From contig NC_013204.1 in NCBI RefSeq assembly GCF_000024265.1, forward strand, positions 3,275,001 to 3,339,000: a stretch of DNA of 64,000 bases, written 5' to 3'. The stretch comes from Eggerthella lenta DSM 2243 (GTDB taxonomy: Bacteria > Actinomycetota > Coriobacteriia > Coriobacteriales > Eggerthellaceae). The notes under the pieces are model-generated. The model ran no database searches and was not told the origin of the DNA. It saw nothing but the letters and a program-made list of their open reading frames with translations. The position numbers and the translations under genes were made by a program. Positions 63,398 through 64,000 of the stretch are shown in pieces; position 1 is the stretch's first letter, and each line of letters begins with the position of its first letter.

Positions 63398-64000
63398 CTA
63401 GCGCGGGTTCTTCGCTTGCGGCGCGGGATCGGCGGGGCCGGCGTAGGTCTGCACGATGCCCGCGTAGGTGCGCGCCTCGTCGCCGACCACTTCGAGGCCG
63501 GTGTCCATCCAGTTGCGGCGGCGGATGGCCACGAGCGCCCAATCCTTCGCCGAGCCCTTGATGTAGTTCTTATCGTTCGGCTCGCCCTTCGTCCACAGCT
63601 CGCCCGACGGAAGCGTCAGCTCCAGGTACATCGGGATCTCGGAATCGAACGCGAGCCCGTTCACGTTGTACATGTTAGGACGGCCCTGCCACGAAAGGAA
63701 CAGCGTGGACGTGATGCGTTCCTTCACCACAGGGTCGATGCCGAGCGCATCGTAGAGGTCCACGCTGTGCGCCCACAGCTCCATGAGGCGCGCCGACGCG
63801 AGCGACCGCACGGACATGTGCGGGATGCCTGCCGCCCACGGCACGCGGCCCTTCGGGCCCAGCTCCAGGAAGGATGCCGTCATGAGCGTGCGCTGCTCGC
63901 GCCACCAGTTCAGGATGTCGGCGCCGCTTCGGTCGCGAAACGCCATGACGTGGTAGTGCTCGTCCTGCTCGGATGCCGCATCGGCCACGGCGTTCACGCT
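63398..64000 (-). CDS. TIGR03084/maleylpyruvate isomerase-like (DinB-type) protein, 5' end outside window
   Basis: The frame is open to the window edge and gives the last 200 residues. Segments such as SVRSLASARLMELWAHSVDL (metal-ligand His in HSVDLYDALG) and GLAFDSEIPMYLELTLPSGE resemble the TIGR03084 family of DinB-like metal-binding proteins, related to mycothiol-dependent maleylpyruvate isomerase. About 60 N-terminal residues should lie beyond 64000. The reaction is unknown. Confidence 0.7.
   Translation of the reverse strand, partial: SVNAVADAASEQDEHYHVMAFRDRSGADILNWWREQRTLMTASFLELGPKGRVPWAAGIPHMSVRSLASARLMELWAHSVDLYDALGIDPVVKERITSTLFLSWQGRPNMYNVNGLAFDSEIPMYLELTLPSGELWTKGEPNDKNYIKGSAKDWALVAIRRRNWMDTGLEVVGDEARTYAGIVQTYAGPADPAPQAKNPR

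Overview
The window looks like chromosome from a high-GC, anaerobic actinobacterium of the class Coriobacteriia, family Eggerthellaceae (Eggerthella/Gordonibacter-like). This rests on protein content, not on a database search. The pointers are Tat-exported lipoprotein flavin reductases next to a multi-membrane-spanning LuxR regulator, a menaquinone methyltransferase, a HelD helicase, methyl-branch Wood-Ljungdahl enzymes (Fhs, FchA, FolD) with a formate dehydrogenase, and a TsaB-RimI-TsaD fusion. I see no rRNA, tRNA, CRISPR array, phage or insertion sequence.

Layout. 1-1.6 kb: groESL with a CIRCE operator. 1.7-10.5 kb: a NarL-type two-component pair, a membrane LuxR regulator and three Tat/lipobox flavoproteins of the fumarate-reductase type. 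10.6-19.4 kb: housekeeping (nadE, hypBA, tatBC, amidohydrolase, helD, menG). 19.6-23.2 kb: accessory DNA with a ParE-like toxin module, a coupled Xre/membrane pair, a palindromic element and an AlbA_2-domain regulator whose promoter is overlaid by 10-bp tandem repeats. 23.2-31.5 kb: kdpFABCDE, including a 30-residue kdpF. 31.5-39 kb: a very GC-rich island with a parS-like site, four surface or envelope genes and, at their head, a GGDEF-EAL gene carrying three poly-G tracts. 39.2-43.6 kb: tsaB-rimI-tsaD fusion, tsaE and an M24 peptidase. 44-52.5 kb: formate dehydrogenase, folD, fchA and fhs. 52.7-57.4 kb: coaX, an OmpR two-component pair, an HsmA-like membrane protein with a divergent TetR, and a HEPN/MNT module. 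57.4-62.7 kb: etfBA, a sigma-54 activator and rpoN. 62.9-64 kb: a GNAT protein and a partial gene.

How parts work together. FolD lacks the residues needed for cyclohydrolase activity and is encoded next to FchA, a separate cyclohydrolase, so Fhs, FchA and FolD appear to divide the formate-to-methylene-THF steps, with FdhF and three ferredoxin-like proteins handling formate and electrons. The etfBA operon has an exact sigma-54 promoter and lies beside both rpoN and a sigma-54 activator, so it looks like a self-contained regulon. The GGDEF-EAL gene is out of frame at a run of 13 G, and adding one G restores a 501-residue protein. With its 3' end overlapping the start of a large leucine-rich-repeat surface gene, it looks like a phase-variable c-di-GMP switch heading a surface-protein operon. 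Two near-identical parS-type palindromes lie at 31.9 and 40.3 kb.
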